Shown: one piece after another, positions 49,828 to 61,145 of the stretch
Position numbering within the stretch: position 1 is the stretch's first letter
Layout: every line of letters starts with the position of its first letter
Assembly (NCBI GenBank): GCA_037127255.1
Contig: JBANSL010000017.1
Span: 67,191,857 to 67,255,856, forward strand
Direction: 5' to 3'
Length of the DNA stretch: 64,000 bases
DNA from: Persicaria tinctoria
Taxonomy: Eukaryota > Streptophyta > Magnoliopsida > Caryophyllales > Polygonaceae
The notes under the pieces: model-generated
The model's input: only the letters and a program-made list of their open reading frames with translations
Databases searched by the model: none
What the model was told of the DNA's origin: nothing
Translations under genes and position numbers: made by a program

Positions 49828-50369
49828 GGCAACCGATCTTGGATGGAAAACCTAACGGAATCTCATCGGAAATTTGCAGTCGGAAGAAAAAGAGAAGGAA
49901 AGGGAGGTCAATTTAACAATATACAGTATATGCTAGCCTATAATCCAATTTAACAACCAAAACTCCATAAGACATGAAGCAATCTATAAGTAATCAATAC
50001 ATGAAGCAATCGATATAAGTCATAAGATACATGAAGCAATCGATAAGCAAGTAGGAAATAAAATAAATTATAATCGATCGAAACTTATCTTTCAAATTGA
50101 CAAAAAGCTTCAGAATGGCTACGATCTTGAAACTCTAATATGAGCAAACTCGTGCTGATAACGTATTGTAAACTAAGGCAAGAATAAAGAGAGGAGAATA
50201 TGAGATTGTATTCCATTGATGATGTCTTGTGGGTTATCCACCAATACAATATATAGGAGTCATACCCTTGGGCTCCAAGTATAAGATAAATCTATCTATA
50301 AAAGGCAAAACTCTATCTAAGTAAAGTATATATATTTGTACATCCACATAATAATATTATAACAGGGAG

Positions 50370-52059
50370 ATAAAAAAAGGTTTATTTTTAAAAAATGTAA
50401 ATCTATATGTAACATCCAATATGTATTATAGTACATCAAATCTGGCTTAATTAGTATGTATGTATATATAACATCCATGATAGGTTGTACTAGTGACCTA
50501 ATTGGAATTGATTTATCACATCTAATGCAATGAATTACCACACAAACTCAAGAGATTCAACCATGAATTAAAGATAAAAAAAAATGGACTTATAATGGAT
50601 TTATAAGTCCATAGAAAAAAATTTCATTTAAAAAATGAGTGAGCCTTTTCTATGATTGTCCCAAACAAAGTCGATGTCCGCCTCTTATTTGATTGCTACC
50701 TCAGCCAATGAATCATAAATTAGGCCAAACCAACCCTAGCAAGCAGTTTAGCAAATCGTAATAGACAAAATAGATAAATCACAAATTCACAACCTACTCC
50801 AAGAGCTTGAAAATAAAATGAAGAACAAAGGCAAAACACATTTGGCAATGGTGTAGAAGTATATGGCATTTCAGGCAATTAGGTTTTTAACCAAACACAT
50901 CAACCAGAGGAAAAAGAAGTAAAATCGTTTATTCAAAATCAAACTAGAAAAGAGCAAAACAATTCGAGGAGAATGATGAGTCACAACCCAATCATACACG
51001 GAACATGGATAGAAGGAAACTTAAATGAAATGTTAGATGACAAAAGCCTAAGGTCGACGAGATTGCCTATGACTTGGGGATTGGCCTGTTGGTGATGGTG
51101 GTCCAAAGTGGCAGCCTTGGCTTGTTGAGTAGATCATCGAGCACCTATGACTTCATTATCAGGAACGTCATTGGAGACAAAACTAGATTGGATATGAAAG
51201 ATGTGTTAAATAAACAAATTTGAAAAGCGAAGCATCAGCCTTACTCCATGTGATTCGTGGAGTTAGAGATCACATTCAACAATGCTGAGACAACCTTACA
51301 ATTACCAACTCACTTAAAGAAACTTGGAAATGTAATTAGGATATTGAGATCATGATGACAAATATCATTGTCTATTTGTCCACAATTCAAACGATCTCTT
51401 TATTGCACGTACACGTTCAATGAAGGCAATATAGGGGTTACCACACCGGCGAAACACATGTTACCCACAATCTAGATCTTTTAAACCTCATCCAAAATGA
51501 TGCACTTGAGAGACAAAATGACGCACTCTTATAATTTTTTTCACTAAAAAAATCTCTTCAAATATGTTTTTTTATCACTTCGGTTCTAACAATGAAAATT
51601 CTTATTAGTATATATTTTTATATCTCTCATGTATGCTTGATAGAGAAACTTTATAATTTAAATCAATCTAAAAAAAAATAAGATTTTATTTTTAAATCAC
51701 AAATTATTTTTCAAAATAATATAATATAATCATTTTATGTTTGGTTTAGGATAAATTAGCACAAACCATTTAGAGTACATAAGTGTTGGTTCATGTGCAT
51801 TTGTTACTTCCTTGTTCCCTCTAGAAGACTAGCTTGGAACTCAAAAAGAGAATGAATAAACTCAATAAAGTATCCAAGTTGTCACTCTTTTAGTCATTTA
51901 TTAGAGTTTTGCTTACTCCCATAAATCAACCCATATGACCCCATATGTCAACTAGTGAGTACTAAATCCCTTTTCAAACCTTGTGGGCCCCTTGTTTAGC
52001 TTTTCCTAACCCCACCCCTTTAATACCTCCATCCCCTTTAAAAAAAAAAAACCATTAAT
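50370..52059. other. Intergenic DNA upstream of the PADRE gene
   Basis: No coding frame or element border was supported. The last few hundred bases should hold the promoter of the gene at 52205. I see TTTAATA near 52019 but no clear TATA box. Confidence 0.5.
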
Positions 52060-52204
52060 CCACACACATTCACACATTCATACCCACCTCCCCATCTCCC
52101 TCAAAACCCCTCAACACCTCCTTGTATCTCCAAAAACCTAGCCTAGCTAGATCTCCCAAAACTAGAAATAATTAGTTAGCAATAACCAACATAACTAACT
52201 AACA
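52060..52204 (+). promoter_or_regulatory. Probable 5' leader of the PADRE gene
   Basis: A C/A-rich, T-poor stretch with CACA and CTCCC words runs without any ATG into AACAATGGGC, a good plant start context. The transcription start is not fixed. Confidence 0.5.
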
Positions 52205-52837
52205 ATGGGCAACACCATAGGTGGATCAAAGAAGAAGACCACAAAGGTGATGAACATCAATGGGAAGACAACCAAGCTCAAGACCCCAATCCAAGCCATG
52301 GAGATCACAAAGGACCACCCGGGCCACGTCCTCCTCGACTCGGAGTCGGTCAAGCAGTTCGGGGTCCGGGCCAAGCCGCTCGACCCGGCCGAGTATTTGG
52401 AGCCCAAGAGGGTCTACTTCCTAGTGGAGCTGCCCAAGTTCCCATTGGACCACCATAGGGAGCCAAGGAGGGTGAGGTCCGGAGGGATCAACATGGGCGC
52501 CAAGGAGAGGCTCGAGAGCCTCATGCTTTCGAGGCGGTCGGCTTCCGACCTCTCGAGCATGAACCCCGCCGGGAGCGTGGTGGTGGATGAGGCGGCTGAG
52601 GGGGCCGTCCGGGTGAAGATGCGGCTGCCGAGGGCCGAGGTGGAGAGGCTCATGAGGGAGAGTAAGGACAAGGCCGAGGCTGCCGAGAAGCTCATGGATC
52701 TTTATGTTGGGAAATCGGGCTCGGATTCGGATTCAGGTTCGGTTTCCAGTTCGGTTTCGAATCATTCGGGTTCCCAACTAAGGCGGCAGGCGCGTAGGGA
52801 GAAGTCGCCCCTAGGGACGGTTCAAGATGGATGTAAG
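52205..52837 (+). CDS. DUF4228/PADRE-family protein, exon 1 (codons 1-211)
   Basis: The only intact host gene. Residues 1-7 are MGNTIGG, a fitting N-myristoylation start (Gly2), so membrane attachment is likely. Residues 14-80 carry the PADRE core: KVMNINGKTTKLKTPIQAME, HPGHVLLDSESVKQFGVRAK and LEPKRVYFLVELP. Residues 97-112 (MGAKERLESLMLSRRS) and 135-166 (VRVKMRLPRAEVERLM, then an acidic/basic helix) match the family's middle and C-terminal blocks. Residues 170-190 are Ser/Asp-rich, and 193-201 basic. PADRE genes are known from plants as pathogen- and abiotic-stress-responsive; the molecular role is not settled. The exon is strikingly GC-rich against its AT-rich surroundings. It ends GGATGTAAG before a GTGAGT donor in phase 0. 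Confidence 0.9.
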
Positions 52838-53001
52838 GTGAGTTTTACTAAGAAACAAAATTTCATAAATAATGCTAGTTTGGATTTGTTCTTTAAATTA
52901 TTTTTAGGAAATCATTCCCATTGGAAAACAAAAGGGGAATAGTTGGTTTAAAATCTCGCGATTAGTAAATTATAGGTGAAATTACTAGTTAAAAATATAT
53001 A

Positions 53002-53229
53002 CTACATCCGTTCAGAAATAAGTGACGTTTGACACGTTTTTTAAGGAGTTAAAAAACTATATAAAATATAAAGTTTTTAATTGATTTTTTTTTATAATTT
53101 TATACATATTAGTTATAAGTTTAAAATTATTTTAAAAAATTAATAAAAAAGTTAATATTTTATATAGTTTTTAGTTCCTTAAAAAACGTGTTGAAAAGTC
53201 AAACAACACTTATTAATGGACTGAGGGAG
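53002..53229. mobile_element. Stowaway-type (Tc1/mariner) MITE, 228 bp, in the intron
   Basis: Left CTACATCCGTTCAGAAATAAG and reversed right CTCCCTCAGTCCATTAATAAG lead into matching inner arms (GTTTGAC...CACGTTTTTTAAGGA). The target TA is duplicated (53000-53001, 53230-53231). Confidence 0.85.
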
Positions 53230-54414
53230 TATTATTTAACTTATTTCCTGAAAATGTGAGTCTACATAGCATGGGGGGTTAGTTTGTGGTCTTAAATAAT
53301 TATTTTTTAATAAATATTTGTATATTTAAAGAGTTAAAAATTATATAAAATATTAACTTTTTTTTATTAATTTTTTAAAATAATTTTAAACTTATTAAGT
53401 ATAAAATTATATATAAAAAATTAAAATTTGATTTTTCCCTTAAATATGTATTAAAAAAGTCAAACAAGTAGTATTATATAATAAGGAGAATGGGTTGATT
53501 CCAAAATACATATATAAATTTATAATAAAATTAATTTACTTCGATTTATTTGAGTGTTTGGTCAAAACCTTTTTTAATTAGTTGCATATATAACCAAATT
53601 AAACACTTATAAAACATGATAAAATGCAATTTTGAATCCAAATACACCCTGAGTTTATGCAAGAGAGGAAATAGCTCAAATCATACCCCTTATCGTTGTA
53701 AGTTGATAAGATAGTTTGTGGATGGGAGAATATAGAAAAATCAACTCAAAACATAAAATTATTAAAGATCATTAAGTTTAGATGTGGCCTACTAGTACTA
53801 ATAGTAGTTGTCACTACCATCTTTAATGTACATTACGATAACTTCAAGGTTACAACCAATAAAGTGTTGTAAAGTGACATTTGCAATCAAACACAAGATA
53901 GTATTTTGATGTATACTTTCCATTAGGGTTTATCTTTTAACAACCAATCCTGACTTTAGATCAAATATTAAATCTCATTAAAAGATAGACTTTTTGTCAG
54001 ATGCATAAAATTAGAAAATAAAATTTTGGTTAGATAGATAGACTAAATTTTTTATATATTCATAAATTTTGTTTACAAAACCTTTTTCTAATAAAAAATA
54101 CGATTTTTATTATTTTTTTAAAAAAAAATAGACGGGTTATAGGGGACGTCAGCTCACCTCTAGTTACGTGTCCGTTTTCCGTTGATAAGCAAATTCATTC
54201 TATAAATAAAAAAAAAAATTGAACTTGAATATTCGAAGATGAAATCGAACACCACAATCATGGATTAAAAGAATCAAGATAGTAATCATTCACCAATAAA
54301 AAAAATGATTTTACTTACAAATTCACCATATAGAATTATTTGACATAATTTTTTGAAGCCTTTTCTTTTATTGGTCTCTCCGTTTGCAAAAACGGAGTAC
54401 TTCATTACTCTCTA

Positions 54415-54687
54415 GTCTCTCCGTTTGCAAAAACTTGTTGTTTTATACTTTTTATTTTGTTCAACAAAACATGTCATTTTAGATATTTTTTATTTATTTC
54501 CCAATTTACCCCTAGTTTAAATTTGAATTTGTTCATTTAAATCTTGGCTCCAATTTGATGTGTCATTGTACTTTGTTTTGGGGATAATAAACACACAAGT
54601 TAAGTAAGGGCAAATTAGGTAGTGTAAATATATATTCCTTAAGAATTGTGCTCGAGGCTAAAATGACAAGTTTTCGCGAACGGATAG
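54415..54687. mobile_element. MITE of 273 bp in the intron
   Basis: Left CTCTCCGTTTGCAAAAACTTG and reversed right CTATCCGTTCGCGAAAACTTG are inverted repeats flanked by TA (54413-54414, 54688-54689). Part of the left end is duplicated at 54372-54396. Confidence 0.7.
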
Positions 54688-55384
54688 TATTAATTGTCAT
54701 TATTATCTTGGGTACTTATCTTTGATTATTTGAGGTTCGGTATTGACTCTATCTTGTTTAGATTGGTAGTTTTGAAAATTAATAACTTTTATCAAGGACT
54801 AATTGACCTTTTCATTTGAAATTAAATCAAAATATCAAATTGATATGGGAAACTCAAATTTTGAACTTTATTCTACACCAATTTTAGTCAAGATTTCATA
54901 ATTGGAGGGTATTTAGAGGAAAAAGTACAAATTTTATATAAATAAATTTGAAGGAAATAAAATTCCTTAAGCACAAGAAACACATGTTGTTTTGAAAAAC
55001 ACAAAGAAAAGGAACACATGTTCTATCTTTTGAACAAAAAATTCATAAATAATTTTTCAGATATGGGTTTGTCAATAGGGACTATTGAACACATTTTGAT
55101 AGTTCTGTTGCCTACCTTAAATTTGGGTTAGTATATAGGTCTTATTTTATGTTTCAAAAATGCATTTTTAAATAATTTTATATTTTATATTTCTTATCGA
55201 AAATTTCTTGTCATTCTTTACAAATAATCTTGTCATGTGTTAGTTTTTTTTAACAAAACATCCCTTTCTCTTAAATAAACAACTTTAATAGACTTTATTT
55301 TTAAAAAAACATTTGTTAATTTTAAATCTGATATAATCGCATATAACATATGACGTAATACTAATTAACTATCCATAACGAAAA

Positions 55385-55460
55385 CCACATTGGGCTTTGG
55401 CCCAAAGTATTGGGCCTTGTCTGAATTATAGAAAAAAGCCCATCTGAGCCCACCTTGTTA
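55385..55460. promoter_or_regulatory. Cluster of TGGGCC/GGCCCA motifs in the intron
   Basis: TTGGGCTTTGGCCCAAAG, ATTGGGCCTTG, AAGCCCATC and GAGCCCACC fall within about 70 bp. TGGGCC/GGCCCA words are known binding sites of TCP-type factors and are typical of plant housekeeping promoters; inside an intron they suggest an internal promoter, enhancer or a transposed promoter piece. Confidence 0.4.
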
Positions 55461-55935
55461 ATTGTTATATATATGTAGGGCCGTATTTGAGTTCAACGAG
55501 TCCAACTTGATTGATCATATTCATCTTATTTAGAATGAGCCGAGTCTACGAATGGAGTCGAACTTAAAAATGTATTCATACTCAGTTTGTTTAGTAAATA
55601 AATAAACTCAAACATATGTTTTTTAGCATAAAGCGGCTCTCCCGATTCATAACATTGTCACTTATGGAAAAAGAATTTAATTCTACAAAATTCAAGCTTA
55701 AGTCAAGCTCTACCTCAATTTGATCAAATTGAGCTAAGAAATGTATTCTTACTCGACTCGTTTACTAAATAAACAAACTAAGCAGGGCTTTTTTTAGTCA
55801 AATCCGAGTCAAGTTCGTTTGCTCGAGCTACTCGGCTCATGTAACAACCTACCACTTGATAGTTCACTATACACTTGTAATGTGCTAAGTTACCATTGTG
55901 TTCTTATCAACTGTGTCTTTCTCTCCATTTTGTAG

Positions 55936-55995
55936 AAAAGGGTGAGTTTCTCACCGATGAAGGACGTCGAGACTCAACCAGTCCTTGCTTCTTAG
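55936..55995 (+). CDS. DUF4228/PADRE-family protein, exon 2 (codons 212-230 and stop)
   Basis: Directly after the AG at 55934-55935 the frame reads KRVSFSPMKDVETQPVLAS and stops at TAG 55993-55995. This joins exon 1 in phase 0 to give a 230-residue protein. A short basic tail of the type (R/K)EKRVSFxP...xxLAxS is the usual C-terminus of this branch of the family, which supports the splice across 3.1 kb. Confidence 0.88.
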   Translation, partial: KRVSFSPMKDVETQPVLAS

Positions 55996-56080
55996 TACTC
56001 GATCAATTCGGATGGGACACCGGGTATCAAGCATGACGAAGCTTTTGCAGTTGCTGTTAAATGGCGCATATAAATTCATA
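55996..56080 (+). other. Start of the PADRE 3' UTR
   Basis: Follows the stop codon. The next MITE begins 85 bp downstream and is likely transcribed as part of the 3' UTR. No AATAAA is visible before it. Confidence 0.45.
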
Positions 56081-56315
56081 CTCTCTCAGTTCGGCAAAAC
56101 ATGCCGTTTTGCTATTCACGCACGCTTTTTTAGGAGATAAAATGATATAAAATATCTGATTTTTTTAATAAAATTTTTAACAATTTCGTAGTTACTATTA
56201 ATAAGTACGAACTTGTTAAAAAAATTTATAAAAAGATGGATATTTTATATAGTTTTTATCATTATAAAGAAGCGTGCGAGAATAATAAGTGACATATTTT
56301 AGCGAACGGAGGGAG
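56081..56315. mobile_element. Stowaway-type MITE, 235 bp, beside the PADRE stop codon
   Basis: Left CTCTCTCAGTTCGGCAAAAC and reversed right CTCCCTCCGTTCGCTAAAAT are inverted repeats with TA on both sides (56079-56080, 56316-56317). The inner arms AAGCGTGCG / CGCACGCTT also pair. Confidence 0.85.
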
Positions 56316-56317
56316 TA

Positions 56318-57292
56318 TAAATTATGGTTTAAAGATGATTTTGTAACACATGATATCAGCATCTTGTTAGCATAGCATAAGTATGTTCTTGGAGTGTCTG
56401 CATGTACAGTGTTTAAGTATATAATACAATTATAAACTTAAACACTTGTTTGGATTTCAAATCATTTATATTTATAAATATAAACACTTTAGAGTATTTG
56501 ATTGTTATAACTTATAATGTCTTTAAAATAACGTAAATTTAAAATAAAATATCTTGTAACTTGTATTATTTAATTATATTAAACTTAAAATAAAATTACA
56601 AACTTTACGCAATATTTCAAATTGGGGTAACACAATTTATATGGTATTTAATTTGAAATTCAAGCTATTTTAAACACATTATAATTAAATAATATTAAAC
56701 AATCACTTTATATGCTTATAAGCAAAACACTATTTAAACTAGCATGAATTTATAATAAAATGTATTATAAATTATACCAATCAAATACTCATTATAATTA
56801 ATGAAAATGATTGATATAATTTAATTATAACATATTTTGTTTTAATTAATTCAATTATTTTGAATATAGTGTAAAATGTGATAATTAACCATGGAATCTA
56901 ATTAAAGACACAACCAAGTTTTGGATGGGCCTAGCCCACCACCCCTCGGTGTTGAGAGTAGACATGTTGATAAGCCCACCACACCTTACCCAATAAGCAT
57001 TTCTGATCTCTAACGGGGTCTGGCCCGTCTGGGTGTTACAGTATATAAATAGGAAGTATGAAATTATTAAAAAATTAATTAAAAAAGTTAATATTCTATA
57101 CGTAGTACCATTTTTAAAAATTATGTATCAATAATAAGTGCTAATTAGTAAAATGGATGAAAATACCAAACCCTAAAACCTCAAATCATTAAAAAAAAAA
57201 AATCATATCCACATAGTACAAAAAGGTTAATGCAAAATATATGTGATGAACTAAAAGTAAGTGGGTGGAGAAATATAAAGTTATAGTGATTA
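56318..57292. other. AT-rich DNA with an LTR-like scrap
   Basis: 56880-57043 reversed starts TGTAACACCCAGACGGGCC, like the 5' edge of a Ty3-gypsy LTR, but no partner is seen. Nothing else is supported. Confidence 0.35.
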
Positions 57293-57963
57293 GAGCATCC
57301 CAAACAGCATACCCATATTTTCTTCAAAATGGAGAATTAAAATTCCCTAAATTTTTTTTTGTGAAATTTCCAACAGCTTCTCCATTCTAGAGAATTGTAA
57401 ATTAATTTTTAATTGAAAATTTTTAATTCCAACATGCCAGCTTCAATTCAAATTGTACTGGTAGAACCGAGTATTCAGATTGCCAAAAAAAACGATTTGA
57501 AAATTTTCAGATTGCAAAAAAAAAAAAAAATTAAGAAAGAAAACATTTAAATTACTACTTGGAGAAATTGCAGAGTCAAGCAGGAGACTAGGGAAACTAG
57601 CAAAAGTTCATGAAGAACCCACCTTACTTGAAAAACCAAATCTAAAATTTCATGATGAATAGAGAAACCAAATATGTGCTAGATCTCAACAACTAAAGAA
57701 TTCAAGCAAAACCCATCTTACTTGAGAAATTGTTGAACAATCATCATTCAAAGTTAGTTTTTGAGACTTGGAGGATGGAAGAACGTGGGAGTGGAGAACG
57801 GCAAAAAATATGGCGTTGCTGCATATATGGAGAAAATACCCTATTTTTTCTTCACAATCTCTATCTTAGAGAATGAGTTAGGGAAACTGTTGGGTTAAAA
57901 ATGAGCCCAGTATCCACCAAAAGCCCATAATTCTCTAAAATAGGGAATCTCTTGGACATGCTC
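57293..57963. mobile_element. PIF/Harbinger-type MITE-like element, 671 bp
   Basis: Left GAGCATCCCAAACAGC and reversed right GAGCATGTCCAAGAG are inverted repeats flanked by TTA (57290-57292, 57964-57966). Inner arms share TTCTCTA.AATAGGG-like words. No ORF. Confidence 0.7.
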
Positions 57964-59071
57964 TTAGTTTTTCAATTTTTTCAGTTATTCGTGGATATTT
58001 TGTTTGATTATATTATGGTACGTATGAAAATGCAATCAAATAACTACCAGTTGCAACCAAATATTACAACACAATTAAATAACAGGAAGGCTATGGGCAC
58101 AGAGCACACGTGCTATATGCACTCATACCTACGAATTCGTGATTTTTTTGAACCATATAGGAACACTTGTCCAACATTTAGTAATGAATGAAACCTTGAT
58201 AGATCTGTTACACATTGAACTATGATCCATCCGTTACACAAATTTGTGTAACGAATATATATACACATATGGAACTATATATGATCCATCCGTTAGTCAC
58301 GTTTTTTCATGTTTAAACTTTATTTGATTTTAAAATTTTAAAATGAACGGATCATGGATTCGTTTGTATTATTTTTCAAAATTAAACGAATTTATGATCC
58401 GTTTGTGTTATTTTTAAACTTTTCGTAATGATTACTGAACAAGTGTTAGCCTCTTAATCAAACAAATCATATAGATCTGCGCGTTTGAGTGTCTTTAACA
58501 CTTGTACTCACTACTCGGTGCATATAACAACAACCTCGATCAAATAACTATCATTGTGATAAAATAGCTAATTGATACAATTGAATAATTCATTGAGGAA
58601 ACAAGACAAGTGTTGGTTTACAAAAGAAAGATACTTTATTTATTAGCTTTACCATAAAATCTTACTAGATTCAAGTCTTGGATTGAGTCCTCGTCGGTGT
58701 AGCCTCGTTTACCCAAAAGTAGAAACAATCTTATATCACTATCAGAATTCAGGACCATTACTTAGTTTTCCCATCCCCACAAAAAAGGACCATTTCTTAG
58801 AACTGTTCAGAGGGAGTGGACCAATTTAATTTAGAATTGCATTATTTTGATTCCGACCTAAAAAAGTTTTCTATTAGGACCTCGTGCATTATATTGAATT
58901 ATAATATAATTATACTGACACTTGTTGGCTCAATTGATAATACTGAACTTTTCTTGTCAAAATGTTATGTGTTTGATTCTTGTTAATGACAAATAAGACA
59001 ATGTTGATAGGGCGTTTATTGCTAATGTCAAAATGTTATGAATACAAATCTCTTGTCATCAAACTTAATTA
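57964..59071. other. AT-rich DNA with a tRNA-derived SINE-like scrap
   Basis: At 58925-58985 TGGCTCAATTGA and GTGTTTGATTCTTG are spaced like degenerate A and B boxes. Short ATGATCCGTTTGT / ACGGATCATGG words repeat and invert around 58220-58410. No gene. Confidence 0.4.
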
Positions 59072-59404
59072 GGGCTCGTTTGGTTTAATACGGGAACTTA
59101 CTTCATGGAAATTGAATTCTTATAAAGTTCAAATCATGGGAATTGTGAAAATATGTTCGGTTGATTTTTTTTATTCTAGAAGATTAAATGAAAGAATTGA
59201 AAAAAAAATTAAGTTAAAAATGGTGGAAGTCGAATTACCTTAGGAGGTAGGTAAGTGAATTTTCTTCAAATTGAAGGAATTCAACTTCCTGAAATTTTGA
59301 ATTCATGGGTTTTTTGAATTTAAAAATGTCAACCAACCACAGATTTTTTCCCTACTTCTTGAGTTTTCTACTTCCTGAGTTTTCTAATTGCTAACCAAAC
59401 AAGG
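59072..59404. mobile_element. PIF/Harbinger-type MITE, 333 bp
   Basis: Starts GGGCTCGTTTGGTTTAATA and ends GCTAACCAAACAAGG, flanked by TTA (59069-59071, 59405-59407). Same family as 37699-38036. Confidence 0.8.
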
Positions 59405-59564
59405 TTAACCTCCTCTCCGGTCCTTCCTAAACCCCCTCTATTAATAAATAAAAATAATTTATTTATTTACTGATTTTTTAAAATAAGGCTTATGAGTAGG
59501 GGATGGAAGACAAATATCAGACATAGATGAACCCAAAAAACATGCCTTAACCCTGATGGTGTTA

Positions 59565-59750
59565 GAGCATATATCTCCAACTATCACATTCTCCAAAATA
59601 GAAAAGTAGTAGAAAAAATAAAGAGAATTCTTTAAATCTGTAGTGATTCTTTAAATTTTCGAAATTGATAAAGCTGTTAGAGTTTTTTTTTAAAAAAAAA
59701 TTTTGTTTTCCTATTTTGGAGAAATTTTAGGGAAGTTGTTGGAGATGGTC
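59565..59750. mobile_element. PIF/Harbinger-type MITE, 186 bp
   Basis: Left GAGCATATATCTCCAAC and reversed right GACCATCTCCAACAAC, flanked by TTA (59562-59564, 59751-59753). Related in end sequence to 57293-57963. Confidence 0.8.
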
Positions 59751-60059
59751 TTAATGTATTACCAGAGTTGAATGCAATCAACATTTTTATGCTAAATAAA
59801 AAATATCATTTTCATTAAGAGTATTCAATTAAGCACAATTTTTTGCAATGAAAATAATGATTAACCATGCACAATTACTTCCCTCTATTGCCAATAATTT
59901 CCTTCTACTTATACCAAGTTTTTTGCAAAAGATGAAGAAGGGGAATTTGAATGCGATGCTCTGCGATGGTATTTGCCATTTGGAAAAGGACATATATATT
60001 CGACGAGGACGATATGTTGCCTCTTTTAATTTACAACCACTCGTAAGCAGTAAACCAAC

Positions 60060-61145
60060 CTCTGATTTTATTTTTATTTTTTGGGTCTTTTTTTTTATCA
60101 GATATTTTTTAGGTATCTCATGTGCCATGTTCGATCAGTTGGATTGATCATTGACAGCCAGTATCAGATTTCGATGTGGAAGACTTGTCTTTTCATACTT
60201 CATCAGGTTTTATATGCCTTAACTGTTCTAATACCATGACATAGACTGATTTGTACTTATGACTAAAGGGTTTTGTCCACATAAAATCATGCGCTAGTCT
60301 AGTAGTCTAACAAGTTGAGTGAAGTTCTTCCTAAAACCAATTTATAATAGAAGGACTGTCGATTTTATATTTATTTTTTGGGTATCTCATGTGCCATGTT
60401 CGATTAATTTGATTGATAAGTGACAATCAGTATCAAATTTTGACGTGGGATACTTGTCTTTTCATATGTCATCACGTCTTTATATGCGTTAACCGCTCTA
60501 ATATCATGACAAAGACTTATTCAGACTGATGACTAAAGGGATAAGTCCACATGCACATGTGCTAGTAGTCTAACAAGCCGAGTGAAGGTCTGTCCTAAAA
60601 CCAATTTACAATAGGAGGACCGATGATTTTATAATTATTTTTTAGGCAACTCATGTGCCATGTTCGATCAATTCAATCGATAAATGACATTAAGTATCAA
60701 ATTTTGATGTGGGACACTTGTCTTTTCATTTGTCATCACGTCTTTATATGTGTTAATCACTCTAATACTGGCAAAGACTGATTCTGACCACTAAAGGGTT
60801 GTATCCACATACACGTATGCTCTAGTAGTCTAACAAGTCAAGTTAAGTTTCATCATAAAACCAGTTTAAAATACGAGAACCGATGATTTTATATTTATTT
60901 TTTTGGGTGTATGTCATGTGTCATGCTCGATCATATCGATCAACAAGTGACAATCAGTATCAAATTTTGATGTGGGACACTTGTCTTTTCATATTTTAAC
61001 ACGTCTTTACATATGTTAACCATTCTAATACAATACTATTTCAAAGTTTAATTCGGACCAATGACTAAGGGGTTGTGTCCACATACACATATGCGCTAGT
61101 AGTTTAACAAATCAAGTGAAGTTCCATCCTAAAATCAATTTGGGG
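60060..61145. repeat. Four-copy tandem array, unit about 265 bp
   Basis: The word TGTGCCATG(T/C)TCGAT begins at 60121, 60390, 60654 and 60917, spacing 269, 264 and 263. Each unit also carries GACACTTGTCTTTTCAT, GACTAA(A)GGG, GCTAGTAGTCTAACAA and CCTAAAACCAATTT. Copies differ by substitutions and small indels, so the array is not new. No coding frame persists through it. Confidence 0.9.

Larger units (their letters stand above)
44462..50364 (-). mobile_element. Gene-capturing LTR element with identical 201-bp LTRs
   Basis: Direct repeats 44462-44662 and 50164-50364 appear identical. GGGAG flanks both sides (44457-44461, 50365-50369). On the minus strand the LTR begins TGTTATAAT. A purine tract CCAAGGGGGAGTG (44661-44674 reversed) abuts the left LTR, and TTATCAGCACGAG (about 50148-50161 reversed) sits after the right LTR where a primer site belongs, so the element runs right to left. 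I see no gag, protease, integrase, RT or RNase H. It carries a chimeric host-derived ORF behind the leader and a four-copy motif array near the 3' end. LTR size and tract suggest a copia-type parent. Confidence 0.88.
52838..55935 (+). other. Intron of the PADRE gene, 3.1 kb
   Basis: The donor is GTGAGT (52838) and the acceptor CCATTTTGTAG (ends 55935). The intron holds a Stowaway-type MITE (53002-53229), a related degenerate copy (about 53285-53480), another MITE (54415-54687) and a cluster of TGGGCC-type motifs near 55390-55450. If it is retained, translation runs 34 codons past the exon to a stop at 52940-52942, giving a 245-residue protein with a different tail. Confidence 0.85.

Noticed and set aside
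52414..52695. 93-codon minus-strand frame
   Set aside because: Antisense shadow of the GC-rich PADRE exon.
60060..61145. CRISPR-like array
   Set aside because: Units are about 265 bp and the repeat/spacer structure is missing; the window is plant nuclear DNA.
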